Shown here in pieces: positions 1 to 12,436 of a stretch of DNA of 64,000 bases. A program made the position numbers and the translations under genes. The DNA is from Welwitschia mirabilis (taxonomy: Eukaryota; Gnetophyta; Gnetopsida; Welwitschiales), in assembly GCA_051453625.1 (NCBI GenBank), contig JBOZIK010000001.1, forward strand, positions 186,717,952 to 186,781,951. The letters run 5' to 3'. The stretch's first letter is position 1. Each line of letters opens with the position of its first letter. Below the pieces are notes generated by a model. That model worked only from the letters and a program-made list of their open reading frames with translations. It made no database searches and had not been told where the DNA came from.

Positions 1-312
1 GGCACTATCCTAAAACTTATCCATTGTATGTGATAAAACAAGTTAACATCCCATCAACTTTATACAAGATATCTTTATATGGTGAAAAAAATGTTAGAAA
101 TAAATAAAGGATACAAATTTGACATCGTTATTGTATACAAACTAAAAGGATCTATGGTTAATTAATAATTATGTTTTCTAATTTTTTTAAATCTTATAAA
201 GTGTTAATAGACTCTAAATAGGATTTGATCCTAAGTTCTGTTGTGCATGTTAGTTAATAATATTTAAAAAAATATTATGATTAATTAGGGTAATTTAAGT
301 TGGGGTGTTACA
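1..312 (+). repeat. possible LTR 3' end fragment
   Basis: The stretch ends with TGGGGTGTTACA at 301-312, which resembles the 3' terminus of many plant Gypsy (Del/Tekay-type) LTRs. No internal domain, primer site or second LTR was found next to it, so this is a motif-level guess. The rest of the stretch is AT-rich and unassigned. Confidence 0.22.
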
Positions 313-1688
313 GATTTTCAAGTACATCATTTTAAGATAATTTTTAACTATGCACGTGGATTTCTTACAACTAAGGTACCCTAATTCTAAAAGTCTGCGT
401 CATTTAAATAGTAAGTCTTTCATGCTTACAGATCTAATTATCATTGTTTTACCTTTACTTATACATTCATTGAACTTTTAAACAAATGCTATTGCCTCAA
501 AAAGTAAAAGACAAGGAGAAATTAAATGGGTTAAAAAGAAAATAAAGAAGAGTCACAAATAATAGGCACCTCACTTAATGATGGAGAGTCTTAGGTTGCA
601 CCTCTGAATAGCTTTATTCTAGCTTAGATGTTACTAGTTTGAGTTTTGAATGTGAAGAATGCATAGCAAATAACTTTTATGTTAATAATAAAAATGCTAT
701 GCTAAACAAGGTAGCAAAATTAGTTGGTAAAGTTTACAAAAGAAAATAAGAAATTCCATATAGCTTTAAATTCTTTTCCTCTCATACTTAGCAAGATCTA
801 ATTATTATTAAGCTAGACACTCAATAATAAGCTTACTTCACATTATTACTTCTTTATAGAGGACTTCAGCACTAAAGAATAGTTTAATATAGAGAATTAA
901 AAATTAGTCATAGGTCATCTTATTACTAAATAGTTCATTCTTTGATTGCAATACATTTTTATTTTTGTGATTTCTTTATTGTTCTTACTCCATTATCTTT
1001 AATAAGGCATTTAAATTCATTGCCTTTCATGCTACAATTACACTTAGTATACTATAATCTTGTTGAAATTAAACTTAACATAACAACTCATGTCATGCCA
1101 ATGAAAAATTCTTTACAAAAATGTTATCATATATTGATGCTTAGGAATAACATGCATGCTTTCTCAGGACGAGATTTAGGAAAATGAAGTGTAAATTGAT
1201 AAAGGGAAATAAGGAATTGAGACATGCTTAAATGATAAAAGGGACATGTTAAAACACAACATCTAGGGTAAAACACCTTAAAAAAATTAACAAAGGGGGT
1301 GTGTGAATAAAGTGATAATACAATAAGGGTTGATGACATATTAGAGGATGAACTAGTTCATGAGATAATAAAAGGTAATACAATGAATGAGATGAGAACA
1401 TAATAAGGATAACGTAGAATAGAATCATGAAATAAGAGTATAATAGAAAAATTCTCACATCATTAAATATAGGAACAGAGTGGCCTTATAGATAAGTGAG
1501 GATTTTATTTGTTTATTATAATAACAAATGTCATGATAGTGCTAAGATTATTAATTTTACTTTAAAAAAATATACTCTCCATCTTTAATATTATAACTTA
1601 AAAGTTCCTTATAATAAAAATGTAATTTTTACACTCTCAAAGCTTGTGCATCTACAAATGGAGGTGTTGCCACATCAAAGGAAGAATT
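313..1688. other. AT-rich DNA with no recognisable gene
   Basis: Only short open frames (up to 81 codons) occur here and they overlap on both strands. None resembles a known protein. No repeat structure was recognised apart from purine-rich runs around 1190-1460. Confidence 0.6.
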
Positions 1689-2268
1689 TGTTGAGTTATG
1701 ATCCAAAGTTAAGCTCTTCAGTTCTCTTCTTTATTATAACCCTTTTATTGTATAACTTTCTTATCATTTAAAAAACATTATAAAAGGATATGTGTCCCTT
1801 ATTATTTGTAATTCATTTATATTTATAACCTTATACTTATTAAAATAATTAAAGACAAGAGGGAAAGGAAAGTTTAAGAGGTCATCTAAAAAATTCTAGA
1901 TGTTAGAATTATGATTTTTTGTCATAAATAAAAATCTACATAAGGGAGTAGAGGCCTTATCCTATTGCATTATAGTAGAATAACTTGAATACTAGGCTTA
2001 AGTTATAAGGGTCGTGTATAAGGAAGAGATTTTAGCAAGAAGATAAAGTTTGTTGTTGTTATATAGTAAAGAATTATTGAAATTTTCTCATTTTTACATC
2101 TTCCTTTAGTAATAGAAAGGTGAATTCCCTTGCCTGTGTACATATGCATATTACTAAAGCATATTAAATTCTAGTGTGTGTTATTTTTATTATTTTCCTT
2201 ATTTAAGTTATTTCTTATTATTATCTTTCTTACACACTAATGATTCTTTGCTTCCATGCTTGATAACA
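1689..2268 (+). repeat. Copia 5' LTR
   Basis: It starts with TGTTGAG and ends with ..AACA two bases before the primer site. It aligns along its whole length with 4599-5178. In a stretch of about 117 bases compared by eye, identity was near 80 percent, which suggests an old insertion. Confidence 0.88.
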
Positions 2269-2270
2269 CT

Positions 2271-2282
2271 TGATATTAGAGC
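2271..2282 (+). other. primer-binding site, initiator Met-tRNA type
   Basis: TGATATTAGAGC lies two bases after the LTR. It matches the usual plant Copia site TGGTATCAGAGC except for one G-to-A and one C-to-T change, both typical of methylated-cytosine decay. Confidence 0.8.
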
Positions 2283-2324
2283 TTATAGATTTCAGAGATA
2301 ATAGTTACAGAAAACACCATCTAG

Positions 2325-3110
2325 ATGGCCTCAAATGGTTTTAATGCCAAGTTTGAGGTGAAAAAATTTAATGGCAAGAATAAATTTGGGTTATGGTAGA
2401 TCAAGGTAAAGGGTTTTTCATTTAATAAGGATTGTACAAGGCACTTTAGGGAAAGGCTAAGAAGACTTATGATATATCAGATGAAACCTAGAAGGATTTA
2501 GATCTAAGAATCTAGAGTACTATTAGGTTGAGTCTTACAGATCAGATTTTGTTAATGTACTAAAGGAAAAATATACTACTAGGCTATGGACAAAGCTAAA
2601 AAATAGTATATTATTAACTCACTAATAAATAACCTATACTTAATGTCATAGCTATATGAATTAAAGATGAAGGAAAGTACATCCATAGTAGATCATTTGG
2701 ATTTTTTAAATGAACTTGTATGTTATTTATTAAGCATTGATGTAGAGATTGAAGATGATGATCAAATTATTATCCTTTTCAAATTACTTCCAACTTATTA
2801 TAAATCTCTTTTGATAATATCACTCCATGGTAAAAATACCATTGAGATGGAAAAAATGATTACAACTCTCTTATTAGAAGAATAAATGAATACAGTTAGT
2901 ACTAAGTAAGTTGGTAAAGGATTGATGGCTAGAGACAAGACCATGGAGAGAGAATTAGATAAGCAAATCTCTAGATCAAAGTCAAAATCTATAAAGGAAA
3001 ATAAGAAGAATTTAAAGTATTACTATTATCACAAAAATAGGTATTTCATCAAAGAATGTAGAGAAAAAAAGGAAAAAATAAAAACAAAAGAATGAGAAGG
3101 CATCTACATC
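2325..3110 (+). pseudogene. gag: Copia gag pseudogene
   Basis: This is the nucleocapsid precursor remnant of the Copia element. The frame starts at ATG 2325 with MASNGFNAKFEVKKFNGKN, the typical plant Copia gag opening, and meets a stop after GLW. The best preserved part is the open stretch 2667-2885, which matches the UBN2/gag-polypeptide region (KMKESTSIVDHLDFLNEL, then LPTYYKSLLIISLHG). Around 3015-3065 is the zinc-knuckle position, where the first cysteines have become tyrosines (YYYYHKNRYFIKEC), so the CCHC motif is destroyed. Several stops and frameshifts are present; no functional Gag can be made. Confidence 0.88.
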
Positions 3111-3114
3111 TACT

Positions 3115-4480
3115 TATATCAATAATGAAATAATTGTTGTTAAGGATAAAGACTATGAAGATGTATTTACATCTATAGATTTACCTAGTGGAGGTGAACG
3201 AATTCTTGATTTGGAAGCTTCATGATATATTACACCTCATAGATCTTGATTTTGTACATATCAAGAGACTGATGGGGAAAACTACTAATGATTACCTAAG
3301 ATAAAGCTAGGATATTAGTGCTAGCTCAAATTAAATCAAGACTTATGATGGAGTTGTAAGGACTCTGCCACATGTAAAGCATGCATCAAACATAAGAAGG
3401 AGTCTCATCTCTCTTGGAATATTAGATAGAATATGTTGCAAATTCACTAGAGAGAATGACACATTAAAAGTTCTTAAAGGTTTTCATTAAAAGTTCTTAA
3501 AGGTTCTCTGGTGCTAATGAGAGGCCAAGTAAGTAGGCAATCTTTATAAATTAATGGGAGACACAATTGCAGGTGATGCTAATACTATATATGAATATAT
3601 TGCTACATTAATATTATGGAATAAATAACTTAGTACATTAGTGAGCTTGATTTAAATAAGTTAATGTAGAGAAAACGTTTTCTAGAACTATAAAGGACAG
3701 AATATGATTTCTTTGAGCATTGTCTTTATGGTAAGTAATGCAAGAAACATTTTTTACAAGTTTTGCTAGAGGTAGAGATATTTTGAATTTAATTCATAGT
3801 AATATCTAGGCTTCATCTCCACAAGCTTCATTACTTGGTGTACTATATTTCATTACCTTCATGAATGAAAAATAAAGAAAGGTATGGATCTTTTCTGTTA
3901 GAGTAAAGTTTAAATCTTTTTATAAGTTTAAATAATTCAAGGCCCAAGTAAAGAAATGTATAGAGAAGAAATATCTATAAATTGATAATAATGGAGAATA
4001 CATCTCAAATAAGTTCAAGACATATTATACATCAAAAGATATTAGAAGGTATCTTATAGTTCTAGGTACTCTATAATAAAATGGCATTATAGAAAGGATA
4101 AATCATATACTCTTAAAATGTATTAGAAGCATGATGAGATTTATCCAACTAGAGAAAGGTTTATGGAAGGAAGATTTAAGCATAGCATCTTACTTAGTGA
4201 ATAGAACACCATTACTTTTTATTAATGATAAGACTTCATAGAAGATGTGAAGTGACATCTTAGCAAGGTATGAGTATCTTAGAATCTTTCACTATCTAAC
4301 ATATTTTTATGTTCTATATGTTACAAGAAGAAAGCTAGATCCAAAATCCAAGAAGTGCATTTTCTTGAATATGAAAAAGAAAACAAAGAATCTAGGCTTT
4401 GGGGTCCTACTACAATGAATATCCTGTTCAGCATAGAAATCATCTTTAATGAATCAGATATGCTAATAAAGCCACTACAA
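3115..4480 (+). pseudogene. pol: Copia protease-integrase pseudogene
   Basis: Frames matching Copia pol follow gag. The protease-like part at about 3205-3275 reads ILDLEAS then YITPH, where the family has the catalytic D-S-G region. A segment at 3345-3510 resembles the protease-to-GAG_pre-integrase linker (DGVVRTLPHVKHAS). The integrase core starts around 3790. The first catalytic Asp of the HSDxWGP motif has become Asn and the Trp a stop, while IDNNGEYISNKF and NGIIERINH keep the second Asp and the Glu. The C-terminal part (KLDPKSKKCIFLN, then NESDMLIKP) ends near 4470. The element passes almost directly into the polypurine tract, so RT and RNase H are missing. Multiple stops and frameshifts. 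Confidence 0.88.
3462..3505 (+). repeat. 23-bp tandem duplication inside Copia pol
   Basis: CATTAAAAGTTCTTAAAGGT occurs at 3462 and again at 3485. The coding equivalent (TLKVLKG) appears once in the family, so this is a local duplication after the element lost function. Confidence 0.85.
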
Positions 4481-4586
4481 TTGAAAATGTTTAGATCGTA
4501 TCTAGACTTCCTATAACTCAATCAGAGATAGCTAAGTAGATAAGGATCTAGTATTTAATTATGAAGATGCAAATGGAATTTTATCT

Positions 4587-4598
4587 CAAGAAGGAGAT
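4587..4598 (+). other. Copia polypurine tract
   Basis: CAAGAAGGAGAT lies directly before the 3' LTR, like the AAGxGGGAGAT tract of plant Copia elements that primes plus-strand synthesis. Confidence 0.75.
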
Positions 4599-5178
4599 TA
4601 TTAAGTTATGAGCTAAAATTAGAAACTTCGAGCCTCTTCTTTATTATATCCCCTTTATTTTATAACTCCCTTGTTATTTAAAAGATAGCATAAAAGGACA
4701 TGGGTCCTTTATTATTTATAATCCTTTATATTTAAAACCTTCCCCTTATTGAGATTATTAGAGAAAAATGGGGAAGAGAAGTTTAAGGGGTTATCTATAG
4801 ACTTGTAGATGTTATAGCTAGGATTCTTAGCCCAAAAGAAAAATCCATATAAGGTAGTGGAGGCATTATCCTAAGGTATTGTAGTAGAGTGACTTGAGTA
4901 TTTTGGCTTCAGTTGTGAGGATTATGTATTAAAAAGAAAGTATAGTAAGAAGCTATAGTTTTCTACTCTTATGTAGTAGAGCATTATTATAATCTTCTCA
5001 TTTTTAGATCTTCCTTTAGCAATAGAAATATGAATATCCTTTCCTATGGACATAGGCATATTACTAAACCATGTTAAATTCTAGTATGTGTTATTTTTGT
5101 TATTTCCTTTTTTCAACTTATTTCTTATTATCATATTTCTTGCACTCTAATGATTCTTTTCTTCCACACTTTAAAATA
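4599..5178 (+). repeat. Copia 3' LTR
   Basis: This is the direct repeat of 1689-2268. It begins TATTAAG, a one-base change from TGTTGAG-type starts at position 2, and runs to about 5178. The outer end is inferred by alignment with the 5' LTR. Confidence 0.87.
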
Positions 5179-7194
5179 TAATTTGATTTGGATATTTTTA
5201 TCATTAGCATTAAAGGTAATGGTGTAAGGGCCTCTAGATTCCCTATAATATTTATCATCAAAGTCGTAATATGTGGATTTTATTTTGCTATGATTACTTC
5301 TAATAATACCAATGCCATTGGCAGAACATGTGTGCTTTATGGTTGTATCTTCAAAGAGTTACTTATTTTATGCATTTAAATTTTCTTATCATTTTAAGAA
5401 GAAGAGGGACTTTAGTTAGTCTTATGAATGCAGGTTCAAACATGATTGTGCCACATTGATGCCTAGTAAAAATGTAAAGGTTTAACACCTCTCAAGTGCC
5501 TCTAAAAATGTCTTAATTAATGCTAGAGTAGCATTAATAAGTGGCCATAGAAATAAATGGTATTCTTTATTAACTTCTCCTTAGCAAGATTCTAAATCAA
5601 AGTAGAAAGTTTTTCCTTCAGATTTTAAAATATTCAAAATTTCAATGTTACTTTATCAAGAAATAAATCTATGATTCTTTGAGACTTTCAACATTTAAAA
5701 GTTAGTCAAGAAGACTAAAAAGATACTAATCTAGTTTATTTATTAATAATATAAATCGTAATAATTCATGATGATAGAAAAATTACATTACCTAGATTTC
5801 ATCCCAGACTATCCATTATGTGTGACAAATTAAGGACTTATACATTGATCATAATAGTGATAGCATTTTTCGATGATGTAATTAGTAATCAATCATTGAC
5901 ACTCTTAATATTTATAAGCATGAGTTGTGTCATTAATATGACCCTTACTTGGAAATGCATCTCCATTATTCTCTTTTATTTTCTTTAATGTCACACCATC
6001 AAACTACTTTATTAATAAGAACTTTTAAATTAGAAACCTGTCATGTATTTAATTTAATGCATCTTAAGCATACAATATCGAATATGCTACATGTAAATTT
6101 TCTAAGTTTATAAATCTTATATCATAATAAAGTTCTTTCTCTTCTTATTTGAAGCATTTAAAAGTTCAACATCTCCTTCATCCAGGAAATTACCTATTGC
6201 CTACTTAATTTTTAGTGTTACCTTTTAATAAGTAGTTGATCATTTCTTATTAAGAGATACTTATCTAATAGAGTTTTTTGATGACTAAAAAGAAAAAAAG
6301 GTCTATTACTATGGGGAAAAAATTTCATACACATTGTGAACACTCTCAATATAAAGCCCCCTAAGATGAGAGATGTGAGTCTAGGTAAAGAAAGGTAAAT
6401 GACATGAGGTGTATAAGGGGTATGTGATGTAAGTATGATGAATTTTACCCAAAAAAATAGAAGAGGAAGTGGGTAATGAGTTAAATTTTTAAAGGAAAGG
6501 ATATTATACCAGGTGATAAAAGAAAAAGGATGTATTAAACATATGAAGAAAGCTTATGGTAAAATGGAGGGGTATGTAAGTATGTATAAGGACAAGGAAA
6601 AATAATAATATGACTTGCGAGTGAAGTAATGAGTGAAATAAATTTAAATAGGGTTATCTATATATATAAAAATGCTACATGGATAGTATAAATGGAATTT
6701 TCATCCTAGTTATCCCCTTTTTGATGTGATATGAAATATGAAGCCTTATATCAAAATACTAGAAAATGATTAGGTATGCACCCATATAAGGTTTCACATA
6801 TTTAGTTAAAAACCACTTTTTCCCAACTAGATAATCCTAATAAAAATTAAAGATGATGAGATATAACTCAAATAAATGATAAAGATGTGACATGGATAAG
6901 ATTTTCATGGGTGTAGAAGAAATAATGCATGCATTGTAAATGATAGTGGAAGATCATGAATAAGATAATAAGATGAAAAGAAAAAAGGAATGCATTTGAT
7001 TGAGCTGAGTGAAGATAGATTAAAGTTACTTTGTAATAAATAGGATGTAGTAAAATGGTAAATTATAATACTCCACTGCTTTGAATTGTGTATCATCCAT
7101 GGAATGTGTGATGACCCAAACATATTATAATTTCCATTGGAATTCTATGTTATTTCTTGTATGACTATATGCATGTATTTAAGGGTGAGGATGA
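5179..7194. other. unassigned AT-rich DNA
   Basis: There is no recognisable coding region. Short frames such as 5188-5379 and 6905-7123 look like chance. The plus strand is purine-rich from about 6350 to 7100. No terminal repeats or domain remnants were recognised. Confidence 0.55.
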
Positions 7195-9223
7195 TAATCC
7201 CATAGCTACTGTAAGAACACTCTATTAAAAAATATCTTAAGACCTAAAAATAGTAAAGGAAAAGGTTGAAGGTCCATGTCAGAAACACTCAAGTGTTTCT
7301 CAAGCTCCTTTATGAAGACTATTTCTTCAATGCTGGTGACGGATCCATGCTTCTTCATTGCTTCTACGCAAATGCATCAAGGGATAAACTTTAAGGAATT
7401 ATTGATGATATCAATATAAACTAACTAAGAGAAGAGCAAAGAATGGCAAGATGAGTTTAGAATGTTGAATCTTATTTTTGTTTCTCATCATAAAGTCATA
7501 GTAGAAGCAGAGACATGTTGTAAGTCATTATGAGTCCCTTCCATTTTCCTGTACATTTGAATCACCACATTCGTATATACATTTTCTAAAAACCATAAGC
7601 TTGAATTATGTTAATTCATAATGTAAAAGGATGCATATATTCAATTCAATTCTCTAGAATATGGTGGATGGTACCTTCTCTGAAACGTATCTTTTATATG
7701 AAGGAATGCTTGTTTCTATAATTACATTAGTATTATATACAACATTAAGCCATAACATTATGACTTTTAACCTCACAGTAGTTTTTATTTTTTGTCTATT
7801 AACTTCTTCATCTAAAAGTTTTAAGAAAGCTTAAAATCATGTGATTATCCTTAGAATTTTAGTTGAAGAAGACTATTTCATCATAGTTCAATGAAAGCCA
7901 AGAAACCAAAATAAGCATATTATTCATCCTTTTGAAAATATCTATGAATTTTAAATTGATAATAAAAATGAAGATGAAAACATGGATGACAATGATAAAG
8001 ATGAAAATAATGGAGGGCATCCCTTGAATAAATGCATTCTAAACAAGTTTGATAATAAGTATTTCAAGGATTTAATAGAGAAGAAGGTACTTCTACTGTC
8101 TGATCTAGAGTTATTCAACAACTCCCATACTTAAGAAATCATTTGACCTTTTAGCTAAGAAAATGATGTGTTTTTAATATAGTTCATTAAATCTACAATG
8201 AAAATAAGCCCTATTAGAGTTCTTACTAGTTTTTATGATAATAGAGAAATTATAATCAACTATTTTATACCCTGGAAGAAGGAACATGAGAAATGATCTA
8301 TAAGCACATGAACATGGAGGATGCCATTTTCATAAAAACTTCCTTTGTAGAATTTTTAGATGATGTGTGTTTCAGCATGGACATACACTTATGAATTTTT
8401 ATGTAATATACATTTTAAGAAAAATCTGAGAAATGGAGTTATTCTTCATCATGTGAGCTTTTGCAATAGATGACAATCATTAAAAAATGTTGAAAATACC
8501 ATTTTTAAGATGATTAAGCTATTATAGACCACATTTAGAGTTCTTCATTTCATTAAAAAATTACAAATACTCTAGTGCATCTACAAAATAACATGGAGAA
8601 GGAGTAACACTTGAAGTGTATTCCTTGAATTTAGTTTACTGATAGACAATTAGAATTTCTTCATTTTCCTCTTTATTATCTTTCTATTCTTAACATTATT
8701 TAGACACATTTGATAATTTCTTAAACCTTGATTTCATTATTAAAAAATAAAAGGGGGAGAGATGATTTGTTACTAAAGTTTAGATGGTCTCTAAATAAAT
8801 GTTCTTGTTATCAACATATCTTATCTAGAATTAATAAAAATAACATTTTATAGAATCTACAAATATCATTTTACTATATGTGTCTCCTATGTATGGACTA
8901 CATCATATAGCTAAAGGAATATGTCTTATGGTGAAAATTTAAACCACTAGATATTTAGATAGATTTAGCAAATCTTATTATTATTTATTTAATATTTGAC
9001 TTTCATCTTATTATTTGTATTTACCTCATATATTTATTATCATTTTTATACTATACATATATTTTCTTCTTTTCTATATATGTTTCTTATTATACTACAT
9101 TATTATTACTTAATATATCTTAGACATCTATCTACTCTCTTTATCTATATTCATTATTTTATTATATGTGTTTCTCTGTATGCTATGTTATTATTTATTA
9201 ATATTATATTATTATACCACATT
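7195..9223 (+). repeat. 2-kb duplicated unit, copy 1
   Basis: This stretch aligns almost end to end with 9324-11346. About 88 percent identity was counted by eye over the first 180 bases. Both copies run from a CATAGCTAC-type start to a run of TATTATATT sequence and contain the same peroxidase pseudogene. Copy 1 stops exactly at the 100-N gap. Confidence 0.9.
7250..8230 (+). pseudogene. class III peroxidase pseudogene, copy 1
   Basis: Class III peroxidases are secreted plant haem enzymes that use hydrogen peroxide to oxidise phenolics in the wall or vacuole. Frame pieces occur in family order. IVKEKVEGPCQKHSSVSQAPL-like sequence starts at 7250 (N-terminal helix). LLYEDYFFNAGDGSMLL lies around 7308-7360, at the distal-haem motif LHFHDCFVNGCDGSVLL. 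NKFDNKYFKDLIEKK, then LLLSDLELFNN, lies around 8032-8120, the standard C-terminal exon motif. FIKSTMKISPIRVLT-like sequence follows near 8190-8230. The distal catalytic His has become Glu and the disulphide Cys has become Tyr or been lost; stops and frameshifts are frequent. Long gaps between blocks fit old introns. It is a pseudogene, not a working enzyme. Confidence 0.75.
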
Positions 9224-9323
9224 NNNNNNNNNNNNNNNNNNNNNNNNNNNNNNNNNNNNNNNNNNNNNNNNNNNNNNNNNNNNNNNNNNNNNNNNNNNNN
9301 NNNNNNNNNNNNNNNNNNNNNNN
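9224..9323. other. assembly gap, exactly 100 N
   Basis: It lies exactly between the two duplicated units, so true spacing is unknown. A round 100 is usually a placeholder for unknown size. Confidence 0.98.
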
Positions 9324-11346
9324 AGCCCACAGCTAATGTAAGAACACTCTATTAATAAATATCTTAAGAACTAAAAAGAGTAAAGGAGAAGGTTAAAGGC
9401 CCATGTCAGAAACACTCTAGTGCTTCTCAAACACCTTTAGGAAGACTATTTCTATAATGCCGGTGATGGATCCATGCTTCTCATTACTTCTACATAAGTG
9501 CATCAAGGGATAAAATTTAAGGAATTATTGATGATATCAAGGTAAACTAGCTAAGAAAAGAGCAAGAAATGGCAAGACGAGTTTAGAATGTTGGTTCTTG
9601 TTGTTGTTTCTCATCATAGAGTTATGGTAGAAGTAGAGGCATGTTGTAAGTCATTATGAGTCGCTTTCCTTTTCCTATACATTGGAATTATCACATTACT
9701 ATACACATTTTCTAGGAACCATAAGCTTGAATTATGTTAATTCATAATATAAAAGGAGGCATATATTTAATTTGATTCTCTCAACTATGGTGGATGGTAC
9801 CTTCTTTGAAATGTATCTTCCCTATGAATGAATGGTTATTTCTATAATTAGACTAGTATTATCTACAACACTAAGCCATAACATATGACTTTTAACCTCA
9901 CAGTAGTTTTTCTTTTTTGTCTATCAACTTCTTTATCTAAAATTTTCAAGAAAGATTAAAATCATGTGATTATCCTTAGTATTTTAGTTGAAGAATACTA
10001 TTTCATCATGTTTTAATAAAATCCAGGAAAGCAAAATGAGCATATTATTCATCCTTTTGAAAATCTCTATGCATTTTCAATGGATAACAAAAATGAAGAT
10101 GAAAACATGGATGACGATGGTGAAGATGAAAATAATAGAGGATATCCCTTAGATAAATGCATTCTAAACAAGTTTGACAATAAGTATTTCAAGGTTTTAA
10201 TAGAGAAGAAGGCACTTCTATTGTCTGATCTAGAGCTATTCAATAACTCCCCTACTTAACAAAATCATTTGATCTTTTAGCTAAGAAAATGATGTGTTTT
10301 TGATATAGTTCATTAAATCTATAATGAAAATAAGCCATATTAGAGTTCTTACTAGTTTTTATGACAATAGAGAAATTAGAATCAACTATTTTATACCCTA
10401 GAAGAAGGAACATGAGAAATGATTTACAAGCATAGGAACATGGAAGATGTCATTTTCATAAAAACTTCCTTTATAGAATTTTCAAATGATGTGTGTTTCA
10501 GCATGGACATACACTTATGAATTTTTATGTAATATCCATTTCAAGAAACATTTGAGAAATGGAATTATTCTTCATCATGTGAGCTTTTCCAATAGATGAA
10601 AACCATTAAAAAATCTTAAAAATATCATTTTCAAGATGATTAACTATTATAGACTACATTTAGAGTTCTTCATTTTATTAAAAAATTGCAAAGACTCTGG
10701 TACATCTACAAAATGACATATAAAAGGAGTAACACTTGAAGTGTATTCCTTGAATTAAGTTTCCTAATAGACAATTAGATTTTCTCCATTTTCCTCTTTA
10801 ATGTCTTTTTATTCTTAACATTATTTAGACACATTTGATAGTTTCTTAAAACCTTGATTTCATTATTAAAAAAGAAAAGAGGGGATGGTATGTTATCAAA
10901 GTTTAGATGGTTTCTAAATGAATGTTCTTGTTATTAATGTATCTTATCTAGAATTAATAAAAAATAACATTTTGTAGAACCTACAAATATCATTTTACTA
11001 TATGCATCTCCTATGTATGGACTACATCGTATAGCTCAAGGAATATGTCTTACGGTGAAAATGTAAACCACTAGATATTTAAAGAGATTCAGCAAACCTT
11101 ATTATTAATTATTTAATATTTAATATTCATCTTATTATTTGTATTCACATCATATATTTATTATCCTTTTTATACTATACATATATTTTCTTATTTTCTA
11201 TATATGTCTTTTATTATACTACATTATTATTAGTTAATATATCTTAGACATCTATCTACTCTCTTTATCTATATACATTATTTTATTGTATGCTTTTCTC
11301 TTTATGCTATGTTATTATTTATTAATATTATATAAATATACTACAT
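9324..11346 (+). repeat. 2-kb duplicated unit, copy 2
   Basis: This is the second copy of 7195-9223, beginning immediately after the gap. Small indels and scattered substitutions separate the copies. Unlike copy 1 it is followed by continuous sequence, a TA-rich tract. Confidence 0.9.
9379..10356 (+). pseudogene. class III peroxidase pseudogene, copy 2
   Basis: It has the same blocks as the copy at 7250-8230. The N-terminal block is at about 9379-9420. EDYFYNAGDGSMLL is at about 9438-9480. A longer uninterrupted C-terminal frame runs from about 10050 to 10255, including AYYSSFENLYAFSMDN (the family has CTSFxNRLYNFS here) and then NKFDNKYFKVLIEKK and LLLSDLELFNN. It shares the loss of the distal His and Cys with copy 1, so the gene was dead before the duplication. 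The proximal haem His (HTIG motif) is not visible in either copy. Family assignment is firm; the subgroup is not determined. Confidence 0.75.
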
Positions 11347-11620
11347 TTGAAACATATGTATTATAGTACGTTATAATATAATATTATATTACATTATGTT
11401 ATATTATAATATATTATATAATAACATTCAAATTTTATTATAAATTAAACATTATATAAAATTTTATTGTATTATATTATACTATATTATATTAAATTAC
11501 ATTATATGACATGCATAATATTATTTTATATTATATATATGTGTATATTATATTCATAATATTATATTATTTTATATTATGCTATTTCATATGTATAGCA
11601 TTACATGTATATATATCATA
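11340..11620. repeat. TA-rich low-complexity tract
   Basis: The tract consists of imperfect ATATTA/TTATAT words with almost no G or C. The ends of both 2-kb copies (about 9000-9223 and 11100-11340) are similar but less extreme. Confidence 0.85.
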
Positions 11621-12419
11621 ATGGGAAACATGTTGTATTCTTGATTGTAGGTTAATTTTTGGAATAGATTCATGATGAAACAAGCATTTAGATAAAACTA
11701 AACACTCATGTGTGATTCCATAGATAAAGATGTTATTATAATTATTTTAATAGAATGCATTCTTACACCAAGTGACTTAGTAATTAGTTTATAATGAAAG
11801 TTAGATTATTGTTGGATGTATTGACTAATGTTCATGTTTTTTTAATATGATTTAATATAGTTATAGTATACATAGTATAGTTATAAAATAATGCAGGTTT
11901 TAGCACACAATCTCCAATTATCATGATTGATTTTAGTATTCTTCACATGTGCTAGATATGTACCATTAAATGTATTTTCTTACATGTTCATACATATGAG
12001 TTAAATATTCCACATAGTTACTTATTATCTTATGAATAAAAGGATGTAACAGTAGTGGTTATTCTATGATTCTCATTTAAATAATTAGACATTTAATGAG
12101 TGACCTTCATTGTTTTAATTTTATTACACTAAGTATTATCAAGACTAGTGATTTAATTAGTGGCATATAGGTTATTTCTCTTTGGTATTTTATATCTATA
12201 TATGATTAGGATCATTATGTTATGTTATAAAAGAAGCAGATAAAAGAGAACCTACTGAAATGGATTGTGCATATGTGTGTTTGCATATGTGTGCGTTAAT
12301 CATATTTTTACATGATTTTACTAAAATGACATTCTATTATGATATATTCCCTCATATTAACTCTCATCAAGCTATTATAGTGACATATGAGGAGTCTCTT
12401 ATGCTTGGTTATGGGGATG

Positions 12420-12436
12420 AATATATATATATATAT
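12420..12436. repeat. TA microsatellite
   Basis: An uninterrupted alternating AT run of about 17 bases. Confidence 0.9.

Larger units (their letters stand above)
1689..5178 (+). mobile_element. degenerate Ty1/Copia LTR retrotransposon, RT deleted
   Basis: Two direct repeats of about 580 bp (1689-2268 and 4599-5178) enclose an internal region of only about 2.3 kb. In order it holds a Met-tRNA-type primer site, a plant-type Copia gag, protease and integrase remnants, and a polypurine tract. Reverse transcriptase and RNase H, which should follow integrase, are absent, which explains the 3.5 kb total length against roughly 5 kb for a complete element. Flanks are GAATT (1684-1688) and TAATT (5179-5183), consistent with a 5 bp target duplication with one change. 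Stops and frameshifts occur throughout, so it is dead. Element type is secure; the exact ends are inferred from LTR alignment. Confidence 0.9.

Noticed and set aside
11340-11620. TA-rich tract as a replication origin or centromere satellite
   Set aside because: It has no regular repeat period or other supporting feature; low-complexity drift explains it.
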